Positions 1 to 13,656 of a DNA stretch of 64,000 bases are shown here, piece by piece. The first letter of the stretch is position 1. Every line of letters starts with the position of its first letter. The DNA comes from Paramecium octaurelia (lineage: Eukaryota > Ciliophora > Oligohymenophorea > Peniculida > Parameciidae), in contig CAJJDP010000035.1 of assembly GCA_905182995.1 (NCBI GenBank), forward strand, positions 262,681 to 326,680. Reading direction: 5' to 3'. The notes beneath the pieces are model-generated. The model was not told the origin of the DNA, ran no database searches, and saw only the letters and a list, made by a program, of their open reading frames with translations. A program made the position numbers and the translations under genes.

Positions 1-3000
1 TATCCATAAATTGTCGAAAAACAACGGGCAATTTAGAGTTCGCAGGGAAGGTCGGAAACTTTTACACTCTAAATTACATTATTTTATACATACTCATGCA
101 TAAGATAAGAAATCAATTTCTCATATCTATAGTAGTAATCCCTATTCAATTATTTCTTGAAGTATTATAAATTAATCAAAACACTCCATAGAGTCTATAC
201 AAAGATTACGAGGTTGGCTTAAATTCTTTATTCCTTTTACAACTTATCCAAAATATTCAACATCAATGATTCATTAAAATAACCAACCTTGGCATGAGAG
301 TTTAGAATCTCTGTCAATTCAAAAGGACTATAATATTACAACTTCCTTGAGATTTGTCTACTCAGAGCATCAAACAAGGATTCAACATAGATTTTTTATT
401 CAGATAAATTTTGTGTGACTTCGACAATTTAGACTTATTTTAAGTTGTCTATCTGTTTCTTGATGTAATCAGTTAAGACTTGGATGGTATCATCATTATT
501 TACTTTGATTTTCTTAGCAAATTCAATATAATCCAAACAAATTGAAATCTGAGGTATTTAGTGGTTTCTTAAATCATGACATTTTGAAAACATCTTCTTA
601 AACAATTAATCATAACTCTTTATAAACTGATATTTTGAATCAGACTATCCAATAGTCCTCAGGATAGCCTTCAAGCCTGGTCTCAAGTTATTCATAGTCA
701 ATAGATGATCTAAATTATCGAAATATGTTTCTATGAAGTCTTACAAACCATCATCGTATTCGTTTTTCAAATTGTTATATCTCCAACCATCATATTCCAA
801 CAACAGCATCAAACCATCCAAATAATGCTCTTTTGAGTTGTTTAGATCAAATTTGGTAATCTCTTATTTTAATTAATCAATCATGAATTTCAATGACACT
901 TCATCTGATTTCTGACGTAGTTTTGCTTAATTTTTCATTTAATACAATAGAACTTTAGTTTTCATTATAATGGCCTCATAGGTCTCTATCTCAACTGCAA
1001 GTGCCAAATTTAAGAAATCGTTAATAACGGCAATACTCTGGAATTGATGAATATTAGCCTCTGTGATAATAGCTGCCACTTATAACTTCTCCAAGTCACT
1101 CAAACTGTCTACTTATTTAGACAGTCTTTAACAAATATTGTTAATTAAATTAGTTTTCAATTCCAATTGAGTCATTTATTCGTTAAATTTAATAAGCATA
1201 CCTATATTGATTTCTATGTTCTTTTGAGACTAATAGACTTGCTTTGTGAATAATTCAATCAATTCTCTTATAGTTTGCAGGACTGTCCCTCTCATATTAT
1301 GAAGTGAGTGATAAGGACAGTTGAGAAGGAATGTAAACAACAGGTTTAAGGATGAGTTAATATTGAAGGAGTCATCAATAATGCTTTTATCAGTTAAAAC
1401 TAAAAACCATTTTGCTATTTGTTTTACTAATTTGTCATTTAAGAAATCAATAGTATTAATATCGTTAATGATTCTTTATAATTAATCAAAAGATGGAAGC
1501 ATCTGCTCACTCCTATTTCTGATTTCTGAATTGAAGTGAGATTTGCTATTTAATCTCAAAATAAAAGTTTAAAAGTAGGAGTCAGGTAAGGATTCCAGTT
1601 TGATATGTCTATCAATAAATTCATAGAAAGGATCTTCTGAATAAGGATCTAAAGAGATGATTAAGGATGAGATCTTCAATTTTAGATCGTAATCTAATTT
1701 TTCTACTTTATCTAAAAATGATTCTACGCATGCTTAAATATTTTCCTATTGCTAAACCGATTTATAACTGTTAATCTACTTATGACAATTATGTAATTAT
1801 TCAATAATTTTGAGAAGAGAACTATCATTAATCTAATTCAAATCTAAGATTTCATCTAATCTATTTTATTTTATTAGCACTTTTATAAAATCTGCCTTCT
1901 ATTTCATACTAAAATTATTCATGTTCCTTTTTAGATTCTTGATACATAAATTTATTCTATCTAGGTTTTACTCTCCGAATTCAACATCAAGAAATCTTAT
2001 CAATAAGACAGTCTCTGTGATATCTTCAAAATTAATCTTATTTAATAACACCTGTAGAACTTCATTTGATGGTTAATTTTATTCTTTTTGCAGTTTTAGA
2101 AAGACGTATAATTTCAATTGGTTTGCACTAGTCAAGTTATCAGATTCAAAGGATTGATATAATTTTTAATACAAATCAACTGGGAATGATTCTGGAAGTT
2201 CAGAATAGGCTTCCAAGAGCTTCAACTTAGAGTACTAAGAGATTTTATCAAAGTTTTCGATGAACTTTTCCTAAAGTTTGTACATGATTTCTGGAAGTCT
2301 TCTCTATGATGTATTTTGATCCAGTTGCATTCGAGCTAGTTAATTAAATACTGCAACTAAGCCATGAAAATTGATATTATCTATAAGGTTAACCAATTGT
2401 TGACATGCTTAATAGGCCAAATCGGAATGATAATGTTATTTGAGAGTGCTGTGCTCAATGTAACAACCTCTTATGATTTGGCATAAAGGGTGAGCCGTAA
2501 AGGTTTAAGTAGCCAAATAGTGCTTGAGTATCTTAGCAATGTGTGCCATCTTCCACCCTTATTTGGAGTAGAATGAAAACACATATGGCAATTGTAGGTA
2601 TGTATAGTTTTTCAAATTCTAATCAATGTGTCGTTTTATTTAAGTGCAATAGGATTTATTGGACAACTTTAAGAATAGCTGAATGATCGTAACACTTTGT
2701 TCTGAACTCAATTTATCGAAATTAGGAATAATTTTTTCTTAGATAAATGCATCTAACTAGGAGTCTTGAGAAACTTATTTGTGTTAAACTATATTCATCA
2801 ATTAAAATGCAGCAAAATGAATCTATTCATATGATAAGTTATTCTCATTGAAAGCCTTAATGACATCTTCGGTTGTTTATGCATTCACAAAATGTTAATA
2901 CACTTCAAATTTAGTAAGTAGAGCTTTAGACTCAGAGTCAGATTCCCCATCAGAGAAATATTCCTATTCCTTAGAAACTGACTATTAGGAGAAGCATGCT

Positions 3001-3056
3001 ATACTCCTTTTAAATAATCTTAATGAGAACTTTGATGTGATTAGAAATTTAAGCAT
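1..3056 (-). CDS. Large helical protein, probably mitochondrial, C-terminus off window
   Basis: I do not recognise the family. The frame is open from an ATG at 3056 (complement of 3054-3056) to base 1, about 1018 codons with no TGA; TAA and TAG are frequent and must be Gln. The N-terminus (MLKFLITSKFSLRLFKRSIA) is rich in Leu, Ile, Arg, Lys and Ser with no acidic residue for about 25 residues, which is typical of a mitochondrial presequence. An acidic patch (SDGESDSES) follows. The rest is a monotonous run of amphipathic helix-forming residues with many Leu, Ile, Lys and Gln, as in helical-repeat organelle RNA-binding proteins, but I cannot assign a repeat class. No intron was needed. The C-terminus lies outside the window, so a C-terminal domain such as RAP cannot be checked. 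Mitochondrial location is inferred from the N-terminus only. Confidence 0.75.
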
Positions 3057-3751
3057 AAATAAAATTTTATATTTAAATTATTAATAACTAATTGTATTAA
3101 AGGCGGTTGCTACTTTCATTGCAATTATTGGTGTGTATTTATTACAATCTTGGAGATTGACTTGTCTATAAACAATGAAGTTTAATAGAGATTCTTTTAA
3201 ATGAAATGAAATTTACGATTATTTGATCATCAAGATTTTGTTTTCACTTATAAGGAGGATTGACTCAAATTACCAGTATAAACGATTACTTGAAATCGAT
3301 AAATTGATTTACTGAATTCGATTATATATCTGTGATAATCTATTTAAATTTAGAATAAGAAAAATCTCAAAGTTTTTCTACTCGTTCAATTTATTTCTCT
3401 AAATTTTAAAAAAGAGCCTTAGGTGGTATAAGTTATTTATTATGTGTTATTATATTCCTCTTAAGGAAAGCTCACATAATTAAATGAGATTTAGATTCTA
3501 TAGTTCTCTTAATAATTTTCAATTTTACTATAACAAATAGGGAGTAATTGCTCTTAATTTTAATGGAATCCATGATATTGGGTATTATTGGGAGGATATA
3601 TGTCTCTGCGAAAGAGGGATTGAAAAAATCAATTACTTAGAAAGAAGAATTGATTATGAAGGGAATCTAGTTATAACGATGTTGTTTGTGGAGAGTATAA
3701 AGAATGAGATGATTATATTCAAATAATAATAAAAATTTTTATTATCAAAAT
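3057..3751. other. Intergenic stretch with possible eroded gene
   Basis: About 700 bases lie between a minus gene and the plus WD40 gene. A plus-strand stretch from about 3313 to 3786 has no TGA and reads like protein (for example YYWEDICLCERGIEKINYLE), with an in-frame ATG at 3452. It has no clean start exon and its first TGA lies inside the next gene. A second fragment at about 3190-3310 (YDYLIIKILFSLIRRIDS) is in another frame. I could not join them with short introns, so a decayed gene is possible. Confidence 0.3.
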
Positions 3752-4860
3752 ATGATAAAAAACCCTAATCCTTTGAATGTGAATGAACCAAAATTAGGAA
3801 TTCAAATCACTCAACGTAAGATGCTCGCAGAAGTAGTGAATAACAAGACTGTTGAGAATGCGAAGATAACTGATATTTGTTTTAACAACCAGAAATATAA
3901 AACTCAGTTAGCGAGCATAGATATTTCTGGAGTCTTAAAAATATGGGATGTTGCATAAAATAGATTGATTCAATAATTTCATGCTTCGAACATGTGGCTA
4001 ACAACAGTAGATGTAGAAAAGCAAGAAGGGAAAAAGGTAGCTTGTGGAACGTTAGACGGGAAGGTCTTAGTTTATGAGTAAGTATTCTAAAGTAATAAAA
4101 AGAATAAATCAAAGTAACAAAAAGGGCAAGAGTTTCAGCAAAGATAAGCCCAACATAGAACTGTTTGGCCACTCAGGTTCAATCCAATGTGTTTAGTTTC
4201 TTAGTCCATAATATATAATTGTATAGAATAATAATTTATATAGGCAGGATCAACAGATTCCTTGGTATCATTGTGGGACCTGGAGAACCCTCAGAGATAC
4301 TTAGCCATCCATCAGCAACACACTGGAGATGTGTTATCCTTGCATGCCTACGAAAACGATAGCAATATTTTTATCTCTGGTTCCAGCGATTTGACATGTA
4401 AAATCTGGGATATCAGAGTGAAAAAACCCGTATAGGCTGAATACAAAGGTAACACGCAACATATTAAACCATAGGCCATGAGTCCGCAGTCAACACAGTG
4501 AAGTTCATCCAGATGCCTTAACCAACAACGTTTGTGACTGGGAGTGATGATGCCTCCATAAACTTGTGGGACTTGAGAATGAAAGATCCGATAGTATCAT
4601 TTCAGGATAGTTGTTACTATGATTCGATTTACTCGATTGCCATTTCATTGAGTGGAAGATACATATTCGCAGCTAGTGAAAATTCGACCTTGAAGGTTTT
4701 TGATGTTTTGGGAGATACCGATATTTACACTAATTTAGATGTTGGTCTTTAGTAAAATGATGGGCTAATCAAATCCATCGATATTTCAGCCGATGGGTAT
4801 GCCTTGGGAATGGCCTTAGGAACTAAAAGCAATCATAAGGATTTATTAGTGATTATGTGA
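3752..4860 (+). CDS. WD40-repeat protein, G-protein beta-like
   Basis: The protein is about 344 residues after removal of three introns (4078-4102, 4221-4243, 4449-4474). It is built of WD40 repeats. Repeat ends are visible as GVLKIWDVA, DSLVSLWDLE, DLTCKIWDIR and DASINLWDLR, several preceded by GH and ending a blade in W/F-D. The run GDVLSLHAYE..FISGSSDLTCKIWDIR..GHESAVNTVKF..FVTGSDDASINLWDLR closely resembles the middle blades of heterotrimeric G-protein beta subunits (GDVMSL, GHESDIN, ATGSDDA). The N-terminus lacks an obvious G-gamma-binding coiled coil, so it may be a G-beta-like scaffold rather than a true beta subunit. The start ATG is the first in frame. The last exon ends LLVIM followed by TGA. 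Confidence 0.82.
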
Positions 4861-4939
4861 TTATATCAATTATATCGAATTAGTTATAATATAAGATAAA
4901 GACTATACAAATTGCAAATTGACTTATAAATTCATTAAT

Positions 4940-7900
4940 ATGTTTTTTGTAATTTACTTAACGGCAGTGGCCTATGCAGTGGTGTATGCTATATCCCTTA
5001 ACATCTAGAAATCCAACAAAATTTGGATATGATTCTAAAGACAATATCTGTCCTTTAGGAATTGCTGATTGTTCCCCAAAATAATACATTCCATGCGAAT
5101 TCGGTTACTTCCTCTATGTCGATGCTTTGAATTAGATCAACTGTTTGCCATGGTATTTAGAAGTTATCTAGTTAGTCCTTATTTTTTGTATTAAGACTCT
5201 TTGAATATTTTATGTGGTGATTGTTTGGAGGATCCCTATAATTGGTAATCCTCTAGGGCTTGCACTTATAACTACCGAATCCAAACAGGGTCTCCAGAAG
5301 ATGTGTATTTGAGAGAAAACGTCTAGAAAACCATATTTTATATATAGGAGAAGCCAACTTAAATTGTAAATCCAAAAAGACCTGTGACATTCAAATATGA
5401 GCTTTCAATTTGTGAAGGATGCAGTGTCTTCTGTACTTTGAATACAAATCAAGATGAAGGTGATGAAGGTGATGAAGGCGATGAGAACAACGATGAGAAC
5501 AACGATGAGAATAATGACGAGAATAATGATGAGGGAGATGAGGGAGATGAAGGTCTATCATGTTTTGACAATAATTAATAGGATAACTTATTCAATGGGA
5601 TATTGTGTTTGGATCATTACTATTATGAAAATTTCGAATGTCGAGAATGTCAACCAAATTGTAAAACTTGTACTTCCTCATCATGCCAAGCTTGCAATGA
5701 CGGATTTTATTTGAATGATTAATCGTTATGTTAAATGTGTCAACCTGGTTGCATAAAATGTGAGTATTCTGATTCAATGTTGTTATGTCTATAATGTTCA
5801 AAAACAAATACAGAATACCTGGTTGAAAGCACTGATTTTCAGAATTGCAACACTTGTGGAAATTAATGTGCAAGATGTGAATACATATCATATGATAATT
5901 ATGAGGAATATGGCTACTTAGAATATGGAACAAGAGATTAGTACTTTGATCCATATTATAACTACTTATTGAGATGTAGACAGTGTGTTTCAAATTCACA
6001 ATTCATCTCTTATGATGGAGAAACTTGTGAAGACTGCTCAATCAAAAATTGTCAGATTTGTTACTATGAATTAGATGATAAGGGTCATACAACTTTAGAA
6101 TATGATTTCATTCCAAAAGCCAATCCAAAATCATAAATGTTATGTCATATATGCTCAGCTGGTTATTATAGAAACAAAGAGAAAACTGAGTGTAATGAAA
6201 TTCTTGATCCTCCTCCCTCCACTTGTAGTTCTTTTAATAAAGATCCTGATGGCTCTAATGCTTCTGACGATAAATGCACATTTTGTGATGATAAAATCTT
6301 AGATTTATCAGATCCAGCTTCACCTTGGTGTCCATCCAAAATGTGTTCTAAAATCATAAAGAACTGTGAAAAATGCTTCATCCAAAAACGACCTGAAAAC
6401 GAAGATTCCACCATGTCTTTTTGTACTAAATGTGCATATGGCTATTATCCTGATGTATTTTCAGGTAAGTGTGTAGCATGTCCAGTTAATTGTAAGACAT
6501 GTTGGTAATACACTCCAAGTTATAATTTTACATCCTATTTATAAAATTACAATGTTATCACCTAAGATGACTTCTCCTTATTCATACTTGAACCATAATA
6601 AGATGCCAAATGCACTTAATGTTTAGAAGGATTCTCCCTCTATGATAATTAATGTATGGGATGTACCAGCAATTGTAAGAATTGCTATGAAGATGATGAA
6701 AAAGCCTTCTGTTACAATTGTGGCAATATTAATTAGCAATCAATTCTTGCTGATATGAGTGAATGTTAAGAGTGTCCAAATTATTGTGCAGCTTGTAGAG
6801 ATAGATTAGACTCTGACCCCACTGTCAATAGATACTTTAATCCAGTAAGTGAAATACTCAACAAATACAGTAGAATGTGTTATAAGTTGGGTAAAGATGC
6901 TGAATCTGCCTGTGTATTTCTTGATAATAAAATTGGTGTACCTGTTAAATGTGATATTGCTGAGTGTCCAGCTACCAAATAGTATAAGTGTTTCAATTCA
7001 GACCAGGTAGACTTAGAATTCAATTGTGATACAGACTTAGAAAAATATAATTCTGCTAAAACTAAGGTTTCAGTCATCACTTTTTAGAATGTTGACTCCT
7101 TCCAATAATATCAAGATTACAATGATAAAACGATTAAGGTATTGACAATCAACATGAAATTGACTGGCGACGTATGTCAATTCAAAAAGGAAACCTAGTT
7201 TCAGTTTTCTTTTCGTTAAAATGTATTCTCCTTACAGACAGTTATATTAAATATCAATCAGGATCGATTGGATTAACAGGATTGGAAAGTAGCTGGATTG
7301 ATTACTTTTAAGGGAGTATCTTAGGTTAATTTGAATAAAATTAAAATTGAATACTTAAAGGATGGAAAAAATGCTGCTAAAGAGTTTGGGTTTTATTTAA
7401 AAAGCGAAGACGAATCCCAATTAATTCTTAACGATATTGAATTTGTGAAGGAGAAATACAAAAATCAGAAACTCCTTATTATTGCTGAAAATCCTGTCAA
7501 TTTCACTATGTCCAATGTTAAAATCAGGAATATAGAAACAAAAGATCAAGTAGTCTTATTCAATTACTCATTGCGCTCTCTCAGTTATCAAGATATTAAA
7601 TTGAGCAATGTAGAATTGACTGATTGCAATTACAACTTTTCAAGTATAATCACCTTTTCTAATCTCGCTTCCTCCTTGTTCTTGAAAATAAGCAATCTGA
7701 AAATCGCTTCGGGCAATTTTATAAGTTCATCAATCATTAAGTCTGCCTTTCAAACTAATAGCCTGTACTACCAGATCGACAAATTGATTTTGATGTTCAA
7801 TTACTTTTCAAATAGTACTCTATTTCAATTGTCTAACCTGCAAACATCATAACAATTTTCAAATGTGGATATCCTCTATAATCGCTTTGTTAATAGTAGG

Positions 7901-10900
7901 GCGTTTCTAATGAATTCATTCCAGTTTTCTTCGTTTTACTTTGACAACAACATACTCCAAAACAACTCAGTTATATTTTAGACTGTCAAGGAGATGAAAA
8001 CCAATGATTAATTATAGAGTTCACTGTTGGAGTACAAACTAGATAAAATCAAGATTGTCAACTCTAATTGCTATTCAATAAATTGCCTGATGATCATGAG
8101 TACTCCAATAAACACATATTCTATAACCTCAATGCTCACTATAAGCAACTTATAAATCACCAATATTGGGTTATCTGATATCAGTTAATAAAATACTTTT
8201 CTGACAACATCAGCATTAATAAGTTGGAATACATTCTCAGATGTCAAACTATCGAATGCTCAATTCGATAATGTGTAAGGATTAACAATATTCTACATTT
8301 CTACAATCAAGTCCTTAACAATTACCACATTAAAATACGATTGGAGTCAAACCAATTATTACAAATAACAAGTAAGTCCAATTAATAATCTAATCCCTAC
8401 AACAACAGACTGTTCGGATCGCAAAGTTACAGCTACCTCATTCTCCTACATATTGTTCTTTATCTATCAATTTTCAAGTTCAGTCTCAATTTCTGATGTT
8501 TTGGTGCAAAGACAATTATTTATAGATGCTTCAATATTCTACATTCAATCATACGATGTAGCCTATTAAAACACTACAAATGGTAACACAGTCGAGAGCA
8601 TTAACTTATCTGGATTCCAAATATTCAACAATTCCTTGGTGTCCACTAAAAAAGGTTTGTTTTCTGGTTGCCTAACGATCTAATCCAATCAAATTTAGAT
8701 GATCACTATGGATAATCTAAACTTTCAGAGTAATCATCTCTAATAGCTCATATCCAAATAGACCATAGTCATAGTCACTCTCTTCGAAATATCATCTCCA
8801 AGATCAACTGTTCAGATGACCAACTTTTTGTCAGAATACAACAGAGCCATCAAGAGTGATTACGGTTTAATTAAAATCGATTGTCTTAAAATAGTGATCA
8901 ACAATGCAACATTTAGATACACCAATATAATAGATAGATAATGGGTGAAGAGAGTTGAACCTAATCTCATTATTACAGACGATGACATAAACTCATTCTT
9001 TGAAGTAAAGTCATACGGAACAATAATGGACTTGACAACTACCGTAGCCTCGATTTCTCAGGTTTTCATCAATTATACATATGGAATCTAGGCTGGGATA
9101 AAATTAACAACAATTGGAATATCGAATGTTAAAATCACGAATTCCTAATTAAAAAATATCTTCAGTAGTTTAGAATTGAAACACTCATCCATAGGAGGAA
9201 GCTTCTATATTGATTCGAGTTTGTCAGATCTGACTTGTCTCATTTCAAATTTAAGTATTGTCATCAGCAGAGTCAGATAAACTGGGGGTTGTATCTACGT
9301 GTTGGCTTCAAATAAAAACTAAAATATCACAATTCAAAATTCTTATTTCGAGTAATGTTAAGCCTTGGATACTTCATTTATGAGAGTGGATTTCTTGGCA
9401 GATGCTTCCTTCCAATAGGTGTCATTAGAAGAAGTGAGTGTAATTGATAATAGTATCGACAAATTGATTAGCGTGACTCCTTAGATCTAAGTATTTGAAT
9501 ACTTATACTTTTTGCAAACCAGCAGTGTCTATACATAAACAAGTGGCAGATTGATAATTGGAGATTCATTGTTTCAGTAAATCAATTATACATCTGCCTT
9601 GTAATTGAATCAGATTAAATTATTGTACATCAATAAATTATCTATATTGAAGGGATTCCTATTTTACAATCCTTTGCTCTCTTTAAGCTTATTGCAATCA
9701 GGTGGATAAGCATACATAGGTAATTTGGACATCATTGAGTTCTAGGAAACCGCATACACATTCACTACTCAATATAATTGTTCTTCCTTAACTCCTCCAT
9801 CATTTTCGTATATCATCCCAGAGTAAAATTGCGATTAGATAATATCACTTCAAGACTAATTGGATGAACTAAATGATGATGACGAAATCTATGAATACTA
9901 TGATGAAAGTTTAGAAGATAAGTACAAGAAATTGAGTCCAAGTAGTAAATATGTTCCTGCATATATTTCAATAGCGAAGTTGGATAAAATATCTGATATA
10001 ATAAGTGTAGTGATCACTCTGAATTCACAACTAGTGAGTTGCATAATGAACAGCATTTTGTATTTAAGTAAACAACTGAACTTGGATAACTTTTCATCTC
10101 TGTTTTATGTATCAGAAGTTAATGATAATCACATAATTCAAATTAAGAAAATACAATTGGTTTAAAACAAATGCTTATAATGTAGAGGAGGGTTGTTCCA
10201 AATAAGGAGTGTGTCTGACACAAACACGAAAGAGTTGATATCTATTACGGAATTCTTTTGTTAATATAACACAGTTGGGTATTACGGTTGCGCATCACTT
10301 TTATTTGAAGACGTCATTCAAGATGTTACATTGCTGTCTGAAATCATTGATGAAAGCATTCAACAATCCAGACTTCTATAAGCATCCGATGTTTCATCTT
10401 TAAATCACACTATACTTATTTCCAGTTATGAATGTAATAATAATTTGGCCAGAGCTGGAGCTTGTTTAAATCTGAGAGGTGTTACTGCAATAGTGCAAGA
10501 AAGCCAATTCAGTAGTAACAATGCATCTCTGGTTGGAGGAGCTATCTATTTTGAAAATCTAGGTTCTAATAACATGTACTTGCAGAATAATTAATTTGTT
10601 AACAATTAAGCTTAAATTGGAGGGGCTATCTATTTATTGAATTATCAACTAAGTAATACTGATAAGTTGGGCTTAAGTTTCGATAAAAACTCAGCAGATG
10701 ATGGAGGAACTGACATTTAGGAACTCACGATATACCAAACATTGCAATTAATCGATATTCCTTTTGAATGTGCCACTTATATGGGATAGGATGGAGATGA
10801 AACCGATGATGGAGCTATCGATAATACTAGTATTGTAATCAAGGACAATATTACTTTGGAATATCATAAGATTGGTAATTATCCACAAGCAACCAATCTC

Positions 10901-13129
10901 TTGATTTTACCATCAGGTCAAAGAATCTCAAAGTACATGTACTTTTATGAGGTTACACAAGAATAAGTCCCTTTTGAATGGGTGTTTAGAATTATCAATC
11001 TGAATAGATTCGGAGATGTTGTAAGGAACAGTAAACCAGATGAGAGTTGTGTGATAGATGGCAGAATTTAGAATTAGTCATCTTACAATGATCTTTTGTC
11101 ATTTAGCAATAATTTCACTATTCCAACCAAAGTGAACTACAATCCAGATAAAGGAGGATATGATATGGATGATTTGATTCTCATTTTCGATCCCTAAGCT
11201 CCATCTGATTTGTATTTGGAACTTCGATTCACATGCAATTCTGTTTAATTACCCATTTACAATACAAAACCACCTTATGAAATTCTTGGATTCAATAAGA
11301 ATTATGAATTGTATGCTAGAATACGTACATTCCCATGTTAAATTGGTGAAGCCTACGATTCTTAGCAATGTAAAGCATGTCAAAAATCAGATCTTGCCTA
11401 TTCTGTTGAGATAGACTCTGTATAATGCAAATAAATGAACAGACTAACCATGAGAACAGTCTCACCAACTGGTATCAATTTGATCCAAGGCTATTGGAGA
11501 CCCGTCTTTTCTAATGATCAGGTTGAATATTGTGTAAATCTACCCAATAATTGCAATGGAGGTTGGATTCCTGGTAACCCCTCTTGTTATACTGGCCATA
11601 ATGGAGCATTGTGTGAATCCTGTGATATATACATGATTCAAAATGAAGAGAGATGGGCTCCCTCTGATCCTTACAAATGTGGATTGTGCAAGGATTCAGA
11701 GAAGTACAATTTGATCATCATCATTGCAATCTCTGTTTTGACCATGGTCTCAACCATCATGTCAGTCAAGGGCACCTTCGAAGCTCTCCAACTTCAAATT
11801 GTGGAGGATATTATCAAAATGTTTGGCAGAAGACTTAAATCAGATTCTTCCAACTTAGCCACCATGGTCCAAACACTCACCAACTATTTCCAAATCGTGC
11901 AAATCGTAATGACCTTCCAATTATAAATACCAAATGGTGTAGATACTGCTACCAAAACAGCTGGTAATCCCACTGGCTCCATGGCCTATTCACTTGATTG
12001 TCTACTAATCAAAATATCAGACATTGAATTGCTCTACTTTAAGATGGTCTGGGCTTTGGTTATGCCCTTGTGTTATTTGGGTGCTATCATTTTGGGATAC
12101 CTCATTATATGTATCATCGGAGTCACCAAATTCTCATAGTCCATTATATACACTGCCTTGATTTACATGTTCTTATACATGCATCCTACTCTTGTACAAG
12201 GCTTCATCTCTTAGGCTTCCATCAGAACTATCAGTGGTCTGCCATGGGTCAAAGCAGATGTTGGATATAGATATGATAGTGAGCTCCACAGTTATTGGAT
12301 GGCTCGCTTTATTGGACCTATGCTCATCATTTGGGTCATTGCATTGCCTGGGTTATTTATGTTTTTGGTTTGGCTTAAAAGACATAAACTTGATCTGAAG
12401 CAAACCAAAATGACCCTTGGTTATTTCTATAGAGAATACTCTAAGGATAGTTACCTTTGGGAATTTGTTAAGATCTTTTAAAAAGAATTCTTTGTTATCA
12501 TATTGGTCTACTACGAAGAATATGTTATCATAAAAGGCTTACTGATAGTTTTAGTGCTCTTTATTTATGGATGGTACCAAGTCTCTGTTAGTCCCTACGG
12601 TAGTAAAAAATTAAATGAAATTGATCGCTACTCTACCATGGTGTGTGCAGCTACTCTTTGTTTGGGTGTCTTAATGTACGGAGCTCAACTTAAAGATTAT
12701 TACTATCTTTAGGTCATCATCCTAATCATCTTAGCATTACTCAACCTCTGGTTTATTATCATGTGCATTCTACAAATATTCTAGGGCTACCTAATCCAAT
12801 TCTAAGTAATTTTATATTATTACTCATAGGACTAATTGGATATGATTAGAGAAAAGCTTCTCAAATCCAAGCCGGAATTAAAAGAGAAAAGAGGATTTAT
12901 TGGGAAGCTGCTCATCCATAGAGGAAATATGAATAAGAGAGTCAAATCATTGTGGGAATTACTAAAATCAAGAACTATTGCAGCTGTTAAGATTACCAAA
13001 CTATCTCAAGATATTTAATTTGAGGATGCTTTTGAATACGTGAGTTAAAATAAGATTGAGCCAACCCAAGTTTGCAAAGTTTCATCAAAAAAACAATTTG
13101 AATAACTAAATAGTCACGAAAATTATTGA
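4940..13129 (+). CDS. Giant Cys-rich, beta-helix, multipass membrane protein
   Basis: This is the largest gene of the window, about 2713 residues. Two introns (4984-5008, 5153-5175) sit near the 5' end; the rest is one frame. It opens with a hydrophobic signal sequence (MFFVIYLTAVAYAVV). An acidic low-complexity stretch of DEG and DENN repeats lies at about 5453-5560. From about 5600 to 7000 come CxxC furin/GF-receptor-like modules (CKTC, CQPGCIKC, CPVNCKTCW, CTSNCKNC). A long Ser/Asn/Ile-rich beta-strand region at about 7080-11300 resembles parallel beta-helix repeats, with polymorphic-membrane-protein-like pieces (NNASLVGGAIYFEN). More Cys and about eight transmembrane helices close it (about 11710-12790), then a basic tail. 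Ciliates are known to have large families of this build. The role is unknown; a surface or cortical receptor-like or adhesive protein is inferred. Confidence 0.8.
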
Positions 13130-13656
13130 ACTATTTTAAAGATATTTATATCAATAGAATTATTATGTTGTATTTATAGTTAGTATTACATATATATTCT
13201 CTTAATTTAAAGAATGTCTTGATAATATGAATTTCATCTGGCTTAAAAAAATCAATAAATAATTGTTCCTATATTTTGGTATAATAAATAAACCAGAAAA
13301 TAATAAATTAATTTAAATCTTTATCCGAATCTATAATCATCAATAACGAATTGGCCTAATCCTCTTTTTAGAAGATCGTTATCCTTCTTGAGCATAACAT
13401 ATTGGGCTGTCTATGATTGTTTCGATTGTCAATTTGGATCTCTGAGCTTCTATTTGTGCCATCTGGAAATTTGATTAAAAAAACACAAATTTTACAATTA
13501 TCCTTTGATTATTTTTAATTAAACAGTATATTTGCCACAATATTAAAATGTATAATAGTATATAAGTTTTAGGAAGTTCTTGAGTGACAAAGAAAAGTAA
13601 ATATTGGTTCAATATGTAGCGGAAAAAAGAAGACAAAGAAAAATCAGAACTAAAAG
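13130..13656. other. Intergenic region, possible small minus-strand gene
   Basis: About 500 bases between the membrane-protein gene and ADA2. On the minus strand an ATG at 13462 opens a 40-codon frame to a TGA at 13340. An overlapping frame in the same place gives a more protein-like string (MLKKDNDLLKRGLGQFVIDD), and I could not join the two with a short intron. A small gene with an unresolved exon or a relic are both possible. On the plus strand, the frame leading into ADA2 stays open upstream with an intron-like segment at 13597-13619, so ADA2 could begin earlier than annotated. Confidence 0.25.
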
